From: Liolophura sinensis
Lineage: Eukaryota > Mollusca > Polyplacophora > Chitonida > Chitonidae
Assembly (NCBI RefSeq): GCF_032854445.1
Contig: NC_088298.1
Coordinates: forward strand, 14,559,504 to 14,623,503
Reading direction: 5' to 3'
Length of the DNA: 64,000 bases
In this document: positions 46,686 through 58,429 of the stretch, one piece after another
How the letters are laid out: every line of letters begins with the position of its first letter
Numbering within the stretch: position 1 is the first letter of the stretch
Translations under genes and position numbers: made by a program
The notes under the pieces: model-generated
What the model was told of the DNA's origin: nothing
The model's input: the letters and a program-made list of their open reading frames with translations, nothing else
Databases searched by the model: none

Positions 46686-49225
46686 TTCAAATCTAGCTTC
46701 ATTTTCTGTGCAACAAAATGGACGTCCAACATATCGATACATAGAGTATCGATACATACTAAGTGTGACTGATGACAGGCAATTTTGGTGTTTGGGTATC
46801 ACAGACAGCTGAATAAAGTCAATGAATTAAGGGAACAAACCGCAGGATACTTACATTTTACCGAAAACACACGGCGCATTTATATACGAATGATAAAATG
46901 AGACACATCTGACAAATCAAGATGAAAACAACAGGCAGATAACACACATACTGAGATACAAGTGGTAAAAACAAAGCTAAAAAACTCGGATTAGCCCAAG
47001 AGACATAATTAAGAACAATGCCATAAATACATTTGTTTTTAGGTGGTCATTGCTAGCATTATTATTACAGAAATATATTTTCTCATCACAGACAGCTAAA
47101 AGTACCGGTATGTGAGGATTACGCAATAAATAAATACGCATAAAATGTTTCGGCTCTCTCATTAGCGAGAAATTCGACTTTGAGCCATGCATGAAATAAA
47201 TCAGCATTTGTAGACGTCACGAGAAAAGTCCCGAGACAGCTTGTCAAGACGTTCTTTGCAGGAGGTCAGGTCTTTCATCTCACAGATTACGTAACAATTT
47301 GTTTGAAACCCCTTTTACATACGTGCCATATTTTTCAAGTGATAGTGTTGATGCCATGAGTTACCGCCTGTGGCATCAGTTGTAGCCATATTTGGGAAAG
47401 GGGTATAACTCTTGCAATCATAAGATATATACGGCGGCCATTTTGTTTGATCGGGCTCGAGTGAATTTTTCTTATATACAACCTGGCTGCGACGTGGGAA
47501 AAGAATGTTTCAGTCACAGTTTTCTAGTTTAATTCTCGTGAGGTCACATTCCTGCGAGATTACACGAGATCGTCACTCCATTGTCTCAACGTCATGAGGT
47601 GAAACCTGACTGAGTGCTTTTGTCTTTAATGACTGAGTTAAAAGCGTTTTAAAGGTGACAGGTAACGTCTCTGATTAATTATAAAAGTGGTAACCTCTGA
47701 CATTGGAACCACTCATTCACTCTTTTACTGGTTAATCAGACGTTACAAAGTGGAACGGAACTTGAAGGCTGAATCTGTGGTTCGCTTTCGTCCCTTGTAA
47801 ACTCAAACATCCGTCTGTAAGGTAGCGAATGATGTATTCAGCGCAGCATCGTGAAACAGTCGCATAATAGTAACACGAGGTGTAGCTTCACACCATTTTA
47901 GGGCGATAGGGCGATATTCCTTAGCGGCGATAAGCGATGGATGGTGCACTTTTACGTGAAGTTCACCATGTGACGTATGTCATCTGCATGGTGGTTTAGT
48001 GAACCAGCACTGCTTAAATTGAAATCAAGCACCTTAAACTGAAAAGGCTATATATCCATCAGTTGAGATTAGATTTTCAGAGTCGTTTCACAGAATTAGA
48101 ATTTTCGTAATCCTATGAACTGTGGTCTTCTGTGTATGTTGAGTGAGAATTCTAATATAATACATTGTGCCGCTTTCAATTGTTTTTACTTTTGAGGTTT
48201 TCTTTGCTGTGCGTCTGTTATCATATCTGCAGAAACTGAGTACAAGAGTACTTTAAAAGCGCTATTGCACTTTCTGGACGAATTCTGACTAACGTGGGGC
48301 TAGACTATTGTAAAAACATAAAGAGAAAATATATATATATACTGGGTAATAAAAAAGGCTTTATACGGAGTCACCTAATACTTGCGTGGGATAAAACCTA
48401 ACTTGATTTAACGTTGATGTCAAAGAAAAAACGACATAAGATTTATATACTCTGATAGATAAAACGAATGCATGAATGTCAGTTGTAATTTTGTGAGTGC
48501 TTGCCTGGATGGTCAGAGAAAACCATACTGCTGACTCCGCATGCGCATGCAGTCATCAAGTTCACGCCCATAAGGTGTCCCACAAAGCCTGGATCTAGAT
48601 TGCCATGAATGGCGTCTACCGGACTGTTTTGCGCAGTGGAATTGTCAAAAAGATCAGCATAAAACAACAACGCAAAGTGACGTTAGTTTCTGAATCACAG
48701 CTGTGTGATTTGCACGGATACCTTATTTACTGGTCTCCAGAGTGAATACTTTATAAAGCAGAAATCTCCATGTATGTACCTACTGATTTTTATTGGCAAT
48801 GAAACTCTAAACTGGTATACCTGGACGCCATCATTTGACCACTGCAGGTGGAAATCGAGACAAGTGTGTGGCGTGAACTATAGCTCGGAACTTCTTAAAA
48901 CTATATGCATCAGACATACATGCAACAACTGCCTCTTAAGATAAAAAAAAACGGAATGAATGAGGCTGGAATTCTTTGAAGACAACTTCTTCTCATTCAA
49001 TGGTGGGAGTGCCATCGTGAAGTAATGAATATGTTTTGTGTTAGATGATCATCTATTGAGTGAAAAGGTTTGTCAGGTAATATGCCAGAGGTCGGTGGTT
49101 TAGACCGGGCTCTTCGGTATGGGTGAGCAGTTCTTAAGTGCCATGTTAAAAACTAATAAAATGAATAAAGAAATATCACCGGGTAAAAAGGACCAGAAGT
49201 ACTGGGTAGGTTTAAGAGCATGACA
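46686..49225. other. Unannotated stretch
   Basis: No supported gene. A short (AT)n lies at 48331-48342. At 49085-49125, GGTCGGTGGTTTAGACCGGG resembles a SINE-head remnant. Confidence 0.35.
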
Positions 49226-49282
49226 AATCCCATTTTACGCCGTATTCAAGTATTTTTCAGACATGTTACGGCTGTCATCATT
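49226..49282 (-). mobile_element. SINE family A tail fragment
   Basis: CCCATTTTACGCCGTATTCA followed by AGTATTTTTCAGAC and GTTACGGCTGTCATCATTG, the tail third of the family in minus orientation. Confidence 0.65.
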
Positions 49283-49548
49283 GTGGGGCACGCGATGTGC
49301 GGGTTCAAATCGAGCCTTGGAAAGAGAATTTGAACATTCCCCCTCTTTCAACTGCTTAAGGAGGCCTTGGCAGAGCCTCCTTTTGCCGTTTGCGCAGTTC
49401 ATCTTTCTTTGAAAACCAGTTGTTTTCCACCAATATGGTGTGCATATATCTGTGCATCCTTTGTGGGAACATTTGTCAGTATCTTTCCAAAAATGATATA
49501 AGTGAAAATCCTTAAACACTAAACAACAACATAAATAAATAAACAAAT
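49283..49548 (+). mobile_element. SINE family C with family A-like tail
   Basis: B-box-like GGGTTCAAATCGAGCC, then CTTGGAAAGAGAATTTG and the body shared with 405-625. The tail is ATAAGTGAAAATCCTTAAAC then ACTAAACAACAACATAAATA, a close relative of the family A 3' end. Sharing of a 3' end between families points to a common LINE partner (inference). Confidence 0.65.
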
Positions 49549-49589
49549 CAGGCCTCATGGTCAAATAAAGATAGGAAAACCAGCGAACA

Positions 49590-49668
49590 AATCAGTTAGA
49601 ACTGGATTCGAACTCGCAATCTGTATCACTTCACACAACACCAGTGTATACCACTAAGCCAGCCTATT
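49590..49668 (-). mobile_element. tRNA-like SINE head
   Basis: On the minus strand: GGCTGGCTTAGTGGTATACA with A box TGGCTTAGTGG, and 48 bp on the B box GAGTTCGAATCC. Ends do not pair as a tRNA acceptor stem, so it is a SINE head rather than a tRNA gene. Confidence 0.6.
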
Positions 49669-49959
49669 CAAAATGCACACCCCCTATAAACGTCTAGGCC
49701 TACACATGGACCTAAATAGTCTGAGCGTGATTTAAATTCCAGGAATCTTCAGAAAAGAAGCCGGACTCAATGGGACACCTTGCACCACTGCAGATCTGCT
49801 TGTTTATACGATACACGCTACCATTTTGTAAATATTAACATTCATCCAAAGGAAAACAGAGTGTATATGGTGAAGGGGGTAGAATGATATAGTAAACCAG
49901 CCCTACAGAACCACGATGGTTAAACTATAACTTGGTCACGTGATCATGCGTTAAGATCC

Positions 49960-50279
49960 CTGTGTCGGTGGGGTTTTTGAAAGCGAGCCTAAACTTTCAC
50001 CCCTGCTCCCCGTCTCCTCCGCTAGCTAGCGGTCCTGTATTCCAAGATCTAACCGCGGCCCGAGTTTGTGCACTCCAGTGAGCGGACACACTCTGTAGAG
50101 CGGTACTAAAAGGGACCGTTGTCAGCACACCGGCGCTCTTCGCTGGCTGGATTTACTGAAAACGGCTTGTATCGGAGTCAGTGTGTGAGTGTGTTAAGTC
50201 CTCATACTGGATGTAAAAGTGTGAATTTCTGGACTTCGGACTTAGGACTTAGGAGGGCCGAGGGCCGAGGCCTAAGATA
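49960..50279 (+). promoter_or_regulatory. Probable promoter and 5' UTR of an unidentified gene
   Basis: A GC-rich block in an AT-rich region, with several CG dinucleotides (GGTCCTGTATTCC, AACCGCGGCCCGAG, CACCGGCGCTCTTCGC) and no TATA box in an obvious place. It runs into a start codon at 50280. Short repeats GGACTTAGGACTTAGGA and GGGCCGAGGGCCGAGG precede the start. The transcription start is unknown. Confidence 0.4.
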
Positions 50280-50293
50280 ATGGGCATAAAGGG
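50280..50293 (+). CDS. Candidate first coding exon (MGIKG)
   Basis: ATG at 50280 has A at -3 and G at +4, a good context, and codes M-G-I-K-G before a strong donor GGG|GTGAGT at 50294. It leaves two bases into a codon. It joins in frame to an exon starting at 55905 (GGTAG acceptor), giving a continuous 39-codon frame MGIKGQVRGVMSSYSLDD and onward. The join is my inference; the acceptor used at 55905 has a poor pyrimidine tract. Confidence 0.33.
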
Positions 50294-50299
50294 GTGAGT

Positions 50300-53200
50300 A
50301 GAATTTATCATATTATAATGCATAATTCTATTATATCCTACGATCTATTTAGTCCACGTGGGTATTAGTACTGAGTTGTACACTGTGTATAGAGAATGTA
50401 CAAGGTATGCCTAGACGCCTTTTCTCTGATTTATATCATTTGTGTGTTGTTTCCACCCACATGATTCCGCAATTCCTGCGTTACACAGAAGCTAATATAC
50501 CGTTCTCTTGTAGGTGTCGGTGTATCGCACAGTTTTTCCTATAATTCGAAAGTTTTCTCATTGACGTATATAATACACGTATTCAAACTAGCGTCACTGA
50601 AGAAACTCATATACTTTCCTCGCTACGTTATGGCTGAAACACTGTCAGTGTGGTGCCACACTCTAGTTATTCATTCAGATTCTTTTCTTTTGCAAGCAAC
50701 AATCAAAACCTTCACGCTGTACACACTCTCTCGTCATGCTCGTGAAAGTTTTTTTTGCGATTAATTTATTGTACATATATATCTATGTTGTATGCACAAA
50801 CGTGGTCAGTTCTCACTGCCTACACATGTTAACCGGCTTGCGTAGCAAACTTGAACCAGTATTTCTTCTTTTTGCTATAACCTACAACTGATGCCGCCTT
50901 TAATACTTGTGGATACACTTTCGCTATTACAAAGCCCGATGAATCAAACATTAACTGTCTCACTAGTGGAAAATATAGTTGGCCACATAGCGTCTTGTCG
51001 GTAGGCAATGAAACGTGTCTCAACGGGAAGTAATATCACGTGTAAAGCATGTCCTCGGTTAGGCAAAGCCATACCTGTCTAACACGGTGTAAAATGACTT
51101 TACGTCTGACACAACACGTGTTGAGCGCCTACGTGTAAACTGCCTCAACCCGGGACAATAATACGTGTAAGCTGTCTAAACTGCTGGCAGTGGCGCGTTT
51201 GAGGTGTCTAACCGAAGGTTATCATGAGATATTTGTAACTTGTAACTTATTTCAGTCACAGACTATGTATAAGGCTGTTGTTAATTTACACCATACTAAC
51301 ATGTATAAGTCTCAAAGATGCTTCCATCATAGTTACTTTTATCATATTCATAAAACAACAAATATGGACACTTGGCAACTCGGCAGTACTCTAGGCCTAC
51401 CTTGCGCAGTCGCAGAATAACACCGTTTGTAAAATAAATTGGCAAGATAAATTTATATTGCTCTGAAATGATGATCTTGTAGACGAAGTAAAATTTCTCA
51501 GCTTTTTTCAACAATCCGAGGTTCTATACATAAGCCAAGTTGTAATCGGATGTCTGGTACTCGTACCTGTAATTATATTTATTATATGTTACATTTGATG
51601 ATTATTGGAAGAGTGAACGCTAAGTGGGGGAGAACTTACGACAATACAATTCAGTCTAGTTTTACAGCACAATTTTATAAACGGTAAGTTGAGAGTTGTA
51701 TGGGATACAGTCTCGTGCTAACGTCTCCTTTTTTGTCTCCGCTTATGATGATCATACAAACTCTAGATGTGCCGCCACTGCGCGTGTAAAAGAACAAGTT
51801 GGTTCAGAATATCTCTACGTGCAACACGATAGGAAAGGATGTGTTGTTTTTTTTACCCAGTCTGAGACCGTGTTATGTACAATAGTGGACGCTCTCCGTT
51901 ACATGATCTACTGGCAGTCATTACACGGTGTGTGAAGTCAGTTGGTTCGGTTTCTAGTTTCTGGCGCAGCGGAGGTCATTGAAAACGTTGACCTGTGTCG
52001 CGTGTGGAAACCTCCCCGTAGGTATTTATGCTGGTCTGCTCTCGGAGTGAGTCTCCTGTGTTTGCCTTTGCCGCTATCTAGCTCCTTAAACATGCTTCAC
52101 ACGTCGCCGTTCCATTTCTAGTGTCTAAGTTAACATTTTAGAAGAGCCATTGTTCAATGTGCTGGCCTGTTTCAGGCGTCCCAATCCGTTCTGAGGTCAA
52201 GTCTGTGTTCTAAACATGGCCATTTCTTGGAAAGTTGGTCTTCGTTATAAATAAATATCAGCATAACGTTTATTGTATATGAAAACTCCTGATAACATGT
52301 CCATGGTTATTTCACTGTAAATGAATAATTGAATGAATTAATGAATTGAATGATTGCTTCTTTGATTGGCTGATTGATCGATTGCTAAAACGGACCACAC
52401 ACGATGCTCTTTGAAAGACTATGTAAGTAAGAGTTAAAAGGAATTATTTTAAGGTCCATTGGAGGAGTGATCAAATGCGATACTGAGATTGCATGACGCA
52501 TTTTTTCGCTCATCATGGTGGAGCACAAATGATGGATAACCAACACGATTTCCAGCATGGCCGACTGAAGTATTTACTATACCTGCAGGTGATGTTTTGC
52601 AACACGAACCTTGTAGGCCTATAGATTTGCGACCTAATGTCTGCTTCAGGTATCCATTCCAGACAGGGAACAGCCATTCTATGAGCAAAACTACGGACGT
52701 GGAACATATGATGACCTTGTGTGGAAACATGTGACTACGGTTAGGTAGGAGTATAGTGGGGGCGGGGGGGGGGGGGGGGCGTGTAGCTAGAGGCATGGTG
52801 GAAGGACTGTGGGAGTAGAGTTGTCCTTAGTTAGCTTGTCTTGACCCCTTAAGACACCGCCTCCCGCTCACCCTCACCCCGGGCCCTTACACCAGATCTC
52901 AGGGTCTACACTTCTTATCAAGCCCGCCGCACGCTAAGCTAGTTTGATATACTGCCACCTTCTCACACCGCAGTTAACTGAGCACTTTTCTTAAAATAGT
53001 CCGGGAGGTTTTAGTCCGGTTTTGAAGGGTCAAGTTTTATGATCGTGGAACACAAAAGCAGAAGCATGTTATCACATGGTGCTGGTTTTCGTCATTTCGT
53101 TTATTTATTTATTTTATTTATTTATTTATTGTTTTTTTTGTTTCTTTGTTTGTTTTAAAATCCTCATTGAAAACAGTGATCAGGAATACATTCGTACAAT

Positions 53201-53740
53201 GTAACAGTACTCGTCCTAATCATTTGGGCGTTGTTATACTGAATGTAAGGTGAGCCAGACCAACCACATTTCACCGGTTCGCAGCCGTACAGTAAAAGAC
53301 AAACCTATGAAAAACATATAGGTTACAACCTGTTGTGTACACTCATGTAAGCCCAATTTCCAAGGACGTCTTACGAGTTAATTAGTTAAGCTGGCTGACT
53401 TTATACTTACATAGTCATAGTTATATATATGTAATTACAAAAAAACAATCCTGTTTTATTTGATTTTCTGGTTTATAATTTTTACAGGTATACAATCTGG
53501 TTTTAAATAGAGTGCAGACGTTTACCTCCAGTTTTGTCTTAAAAAATCAACTCTGTAAGTCCAAGGTGATGCGTAGCGAAAATTTTTCGCGCTGAAACAG
53601 TTAACTTTTAGCTGACGACAACCGTAGGAGATCGCGCCATTAAGCCTGGTAAGGAGTTTAATATTACATTAACTTGTGGACCAAAGAAGAATTAACCATG
53701 GGAGTAATGAGAGCTCTCATACGGCTGTAAGTCAGGATGA
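50300..53740. other. Unannotated stretch, presumed intron
   Basis: It holds a cluster of ACGTG motifs at 51013-51167 (see findings), a G-rich tract at 52758-52779, and ATTT repeats near 53098-53130. No supported gene. Confidence 0.35.
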
Positions 53741-53749
53741 CTGTTCGTT

Positions 53750-53855
53750 ATTTGCCAAAGGGCGGTGGTTTATTCAGATTACACCAATTTGTTCCACTCA
53801 TATAAGTAAAAAATTCCTCAGTACGGCGTCATACGCCTATGAAATAAACTAATGA
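53750..53855 (+). mobile_element. SINE family A, degenerate tail
   Basis: GTTCCACTCATATAAGTAAA, AAATTCCTCAGTACGGCGTC and ATACGCCTATGAAATAAA are a diverged family tail. Confidence 0.6.
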
Positions 53856-53859
53856 ATCA

Positions 53860-54735
53860 AAGTGATGAAACATTCTGGTTCACAAAATGGGCGAGTCTGC
53901 CGAAAGATAGAAAAAAAGAAGGAAAAAGAAGACATTATAGCTACTTTCATAACAGAAGGACATGTTATAAAAAATGAACGTCCACCTGAGGCAGCACAGC
54001 GGACGTTGACAGTTTGTCATGAAGGGGCCTCCATACACCAGACTCTTGGTACAGTTTGTGTGAAGAAAAAAGAAAACAAACAGGAAAAAAAAAGACTTTC
54101 GCTGTATCAGTACAGGTTAAGTTTTTCAGTGTTACCGGGTGTGGTAGTTTCGTATTTATTTTACAATTGCTATCATTTGGAAACTTTGCGCAACTGTTGA
54201 ATGTTTTTGCGTTTGGTAACCACGTACAGCATGCGGTTGTCAGCCGGTAAGTCAGCGGATGGGCTATAAGAAGCTGTGGGTCATGTCAATTGCTTAGGTA
54301 TAGGTTGGGCAGGTGGCCACACGACGTACGTCATAACGAGGGATTTGACTGGCTTAGCGATTGGGTTGGAATGCTACACTTTTTGTGATTGGCTAAATCC
54401 GTGATTAGGCGTTAAAGCTATACTATTTGCTTTACAGCGCAAGATAAACATTCGAGTTCGTCAACACATCAGTGCTCTTGAGCTTTAGCGCTAGTAACAC
54501 AACATATCGGCTTGCGTTCACGTTATACCACTGAAAGAACCAATCCACCAACCTCCAGATTTAGCTGCTTTTTAACAATCGCTCAATTTAGTGATATTGT
54601 GGCAGACAAAGAACGTTAGAAAGCCGGTACACTCCTTTTTTGTCAACCACATGGTCCATGTGTCTTTGTTATTTATCTTAGAGACAGCACACAAACTACA
54701 GTTCTTATAATTTTCATCGTAATATAGATGAAGTA
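53860..54735. other. Unannotated stretch
   Basis: A 112-codon open frame (53862-54200) is lysine/glutamate-rich because of A runs and is not recognised. Confidence 0.35.
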
Positions 54736-54737
54736 AA

Positions 54738-55075
54738 CCAACAGGGACCGCTTCGGTGATCTTACGTTAAGAGCGTCCGCTTCGAAGTCGGGAGACCCGG
54801 GATAAAAGCTGTTTCACGTCATACCTTTCAAAATGGTACTTGTTGATGTCTCGCGTGCCATTCAGGCCCAGGGGTTTAAATGAGGAAAGAGGACTGGTTG
54901 GCCCGGTGTCAGTATCATGTAACTGGGTGGGTGTCATGTCTGGTGTCTTCGGCATGATACTTCTGTGGCGGTAGCAATTTGGTGGCACTCACTCGCCCTG
55001 CGGCAAGAAGACACAATGTATGTACACACATCGAATGAGACCTCGTCGTCATATGACTGAAAAATCATTAAGTTT
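54738..55075 (+). mobile_element. SINE family B
   Basis: Head TTAAGAGCGTCCGCTTCGAA and GTCGGGAGACCCGGGATAAA, then CAAAATGGTACTTGTTGATG, GGTGTCATGTCTGGTGTCTT, CGCCCTGCGGCAAGAAGACA and CGTCGTCATATGACTGAAAA ATC. It ends before the usual GTACGACGTTAAACC. This is the cleanest copy of the family also present at 14440. Confidence 0.8.
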
Positions 55076-55129
55076 TTTTTGGTGCTTTTCTGGATATAGG
55101 TTCCAAACCGACATTTTTTGCTTTAACCC

Positions 55130-55225
55130 TAGATCAGATGACGAGAGCTGGATTCGAACACGCGATCTGTCTAGTAAAATGCGTCATAAGCCAACACCCT
55201 GCCCGAACCAGTGACGCTCCAATTT
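55130..55225 (-). mobile_element. tRNA-like SINE head
   Basis: The minus strand carries a B box GTGTTCGAATCC with GCTTATGACGC upstream of it, matching the style of the head at 49590-49668. Confidence 0.45.
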
Positions 55226-55483
55226 CAGATATAGTATATGACCATGTGACGTCAGTAAATGGTGGCTATATATGTGGTATATGCGCTGAAAGTCTCGGTT
55301 GAGAAATTAGTAAGAGATCTGGGTGCCCAAATTGTCGGTTGAGAAATAATGGGAAGAGGTTTGGGAAGTTTCGGTTCTGAAGTGAAGAAACAATCTTTGA
55401 CAAAATTTCATGATCTAGTTATCAAAATTCTTACCGGACTCTGATCTCGGACTCGGTTTGTATCACAATATCGCAAGCTAAAT

Positions 55484-55616
55484 AATGTTGAAGTCAGCTG
55501 TAGTCAGAAGTATTCTCTTATTGCATTGATCTTAACGCTGATGTCACCGGAGGATTCTGTTATTGCACTGACCTTAATCTTGAGGTCACCAAAGAATTCT
55601 GTTATTGCTCTGATCT
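55484..55616 (+). repeat. 133-bp duplicated block, copy 1
   Basis: AATGTTGAAGTCAGCTGTAG to TTATTGCTCTGATCT, repeated at 57324-57456 with two mismatches seen by eye and no gaps. Internally it has two diverged 41-43 bp repeats built on ATTCTGTTATTGCACTGA. The phrase CTGATCTCGGACTCGGTTTG occurs just before and again at its right edge (55441 and 55610). Confidence 0.92.
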
Positions 55617-55904
55617 CGGACTCGGTTTGTAAACTAAATGCAAACTGCTTAAATCTGTTTTTCAGTGTGTTTATTTAACCCATGTGCCCACATATAACTG
55701 GTATACCACAAACATACTGCATTGTATTACCATGGCAAAAAAGTCCTTCTATTCAGACGATCTAATGCCTAATGGTTTTGTAGGACAGACAGGGGTTCGC
55801 TACACTGTAGTTCCAGTCCTTCCTTCATAACATTATTTCTGAACAGCGGAGGTCTCGTAGTGGAGGGTAAATATTTGGTTAGTGCTACCCCTGGCGGCTG
55901 GTAG

Positions 55905-56008
55905 GCAGGTGCGTGGGGTTATGTCTTCATACAGTCTGGACGATCGAGCCTTATATTATAAAGCCGACCCCATGTACGTAGCACGTCGATGGGCGGAAGA
56001 AAAAAATG
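55905..56008 (+). CDS. Candidate coding exon, unknown protein (MSSYSLDDRALYY)
   Basis: The open frame around 55882-56082 has balanced, charged composition unlike the low-complexity frames elsewhere. It includes VMSSYSLDDRALYYKADPMY and VARRWAEEKN, then a donor G|GTACGT at 56009. The acceptor could be GGTAG before 55905 (in phase with the 50280 exon) or GGCAG before 55909. It ends one base into a codon. A 23-nt segment 58109-58131 between TTTTGCAG and GTGAGC would continue in phase (VAQRSLLK), but this is weaker still. I do not recognise the protein, and it might start at the ATG at 55921. Confidence 0.38.
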
Positions 56009-56009
56009 G

Positions 56010-57220
56010 TACGTTTATGATAGACGGAGACCTAGAACGTATAAACGACTCTTTTGGCAATAAATGGCTATGGTTAGTTTGAAAAGAGTATCCAATCAGG
56101 GAAGATAATTAGAAGCATACGGGCCAGCATATTATACTTTGTATGGAAGGAGTGCCACATCCTCGAACATCTACTGTTCGTTCACAAAATAGGCCGCCGT
56201 AATATAATTACATGTAGATTGCATATATAGGGAGAATTTTTCCTTTCATGATAGATGAAATAAAACATTACTCACCAAATGTGTTTGGCTGTAGACTCGT
56301 GTAACCGCCAAAACCACATTGTCCAGTGAAACAACTGTGCCGCGGGTGGCAGAGGTTTCCTTTCAGTGCCAATGCGCGGAGGTTTGGAATTGAAAATGTA
56401 GTACTTGTGGGTCAGGTTTTTGGAGGGACAGCTTCCACTTAACGCTTATCGGCCAAAGTATTTTTTGTCACAGGTCAAGTTCTGTTTTCTTTATAACTCC
56501 ACGAGATCGAATGACGCCATTTTGGATGGGTTTTTTTGTCGAACCCCCCGTTAGGGTTGCTTTGAAGATGGACCTGGGAATTATCGCCTTTGGACAAACA
56601 GAGTATTGTTTTAGGATCGCCGACCTTTTCGACAGAGATACAATCTGTATCCAATACTACTTCTGGTCTGGTGGAATTCGTCCATGAAACCTCCTTTACT
56701 CCGATTAGCCGATGTTCTCAGATATTTACAGCTGCTATAGGAAAACTTGATATATTGGTCTGTATTATCACACGTACGGGTTCTTCCATTCCCACAATCT
56801 GAACGGCAGGTGATCTGCCGGATATCAGGTCGGATATTCTGGAACAAATGAATAATCCTGGAACACGAGTTCCATTCCAAACCGCCTGTATGATACATCT
56901 GTTAGCCTGGGCTGGTCAACCTTCAGAGATATATATGTGTATCACTATGTGCCTTACCCTCAAAATGAAATTCAAGGTAAACATATAAGGTACCTGCTCC
57001 CCCCCCCCCAACGGCGACTTAAATTGAGCTTGCAGCAATATTCTGTTATCCGAATTTGAAATACTGAAGTCACCAATACTGAATACTGAAGTGTTTTGCT
57101 GCATTCAAGCAAACTGGAATTCCTGAGTTGTCTGTGTGAACTTTTCTTGTACAAGCTAATCTTAAAACGTGGAAGTCAGCTCAATAATGTGTTGATTCTC
57201 CTCTCTTAAAATGTTGAGAA
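56010..57220. other. Unannotated stretch, presumed intron
   Basis: Open frames on both strands at 56590-56898 have no recognisable domain. A C run lies near 57000-57010. Confidence 0.35.
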
Positions 57221-57278
57221 TATCCTTGAGTACGGAGTAAAACACCAATCAAATAAACAAATAAATAAATAAACAAAA
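57221..57278 (+). mobile_element. SINE family A tail fragment
   Basis: AATATCCTTGAGTACGGAGT then AAAACACCAATC and (AAAT)n. Confidence 0.8.
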
Positions 57279-57323
57279 TGTTGAGTTATACCAGAATGTT
57301 TTGTTATTTCACATTTCATCTCG

Positions 57324-57456
57324 TAATGTTGAAGTCAGCTGTAGTCAGAAGTATTCTCTTATTGCATTGATCTTAACGCTGAGGTCACCGGAGGATTCTG
57401 TTATTGCACTGATCTTAATCTTGAGGTCACCAAAGAATTCTGTTATTGCTCTGATC
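57324..57456 (+). repeat. 133-bp duplicated block, copy 2
   Basis: The near-identical partner of 55484-55616. A further partial unit (AATGTTGAAGTCACTAGAGT then ATTCTATTG) follows at 57459-57487. Confidence 0.92.
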
Positions 57457-57487
57457 TTAAATGTTGAAGTCACTAGAGTATTCTATT

Positions 57488-57552
57488 GTTTATCTATTTG
57501 ATTGGTGTTTACGCCATACTCAAGAATATTTCACTTATACGTTGGAGGCATA
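57488..57552 (-). mobile_element. SINE family A tail fragment
   Basis: TATTTGATTGGTGTTTACGC then CATACTCAAGAATATTTCAC. It sits directly beside the 133-bp block, and a + tail lies 45 bp before the block, so the block is bracketed by outward... inverted SINE tail fragments. Confidence 0.8.
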
Positions 57553-57555
57553 TTC

Positions 57556-58425
57556 TGTTGAAATGATGAAATGACGAAGTCAACAAAGTATTCTTTTAAT
57601 CTGGCTTAATGTGTGGTTCACCAAACGTGATTTGTAAAATAATATTGAGTATAGTCTTACTCAAGGAATAACTGAGTTAATCCTGCTTGAGCTACTGATA
57701 TCTCGTTCATGAATGGATATAATCTAATGTACAACAGTAATTGAATATAAAACTATTTTTCGCTCATGTTGGTTGAATCTAAATAACAGAATTTATGAAT
57801 CCACCATACAGATAAACTCTCACCAAAGTAATGAAAGTGGCATGTTTGCCCAATCTATACAAGTATACTGTAAAAATCCACGCACCAAACAGATATAAGC
57901 TACGCGTGATGTGGAATATAAAGCCCCTTTTACTTAATTCCTTATCTGAATTTGCAGTCAGAGCAGATGGCAATGCTAAGTAACGACATCTGATAAAATA
58001 CCACCAGGATGTAGTGTACAAACCCACGTTATACCTACGTGATTCGCATGTGTTTTAGTTTTATGCGAAGGAGATAGGCAATTTGGTGAACGTTTATATA
58101 TTTTGCAGTCGCTCAGAGAAGTCTTTTGAAGGTGAGCGAGTTAAGAAGAGATCAATGTTGGTATTTGACAGTGGAATGTTGTTAGAAGACACGGACCGGG
58201 TATCTGGCTACGAGCGAAATCATGATGGTCTCTTTTTACATCAATCTATTACTCAAACCCATCCATCAATCGGACAATATAATTCCCATATCTAAACATC
58301 CCCTTCTTCTCTGAAGCTCCCATTTTGTACGACTACAACGCATAGTCATTTTCTATGCAGTTCTATTTAAATATGTGTTGTTGTTTCCCCAGATTTGATA
58401 TAGGACTGATACATGCACTGTACTG
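57556..58425. other. Unannotated stretch, presumed intron
   Basis: The only item of note is the 23-nt splice-flanked segment at 58109-58131. Confidence 0.35.
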
Positions 58426-58429
58426 GGTG

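Noticed and set aside
49590-49668. Functional tRNA gene
   Set aside because: A and B boxes are present, but the ends do not form an acceptor stem and the sequence runs on like a SINE; the same applies to heads at 40300-40366 and 58730-58795.
56590-56898. Cys-containing minus frame that at first suggested an extracellular domain
   Set aside because: Cysteine spacing does not fit CUB, EGF or thrombospondin patterns on inspection; the opposite strand is equally open.
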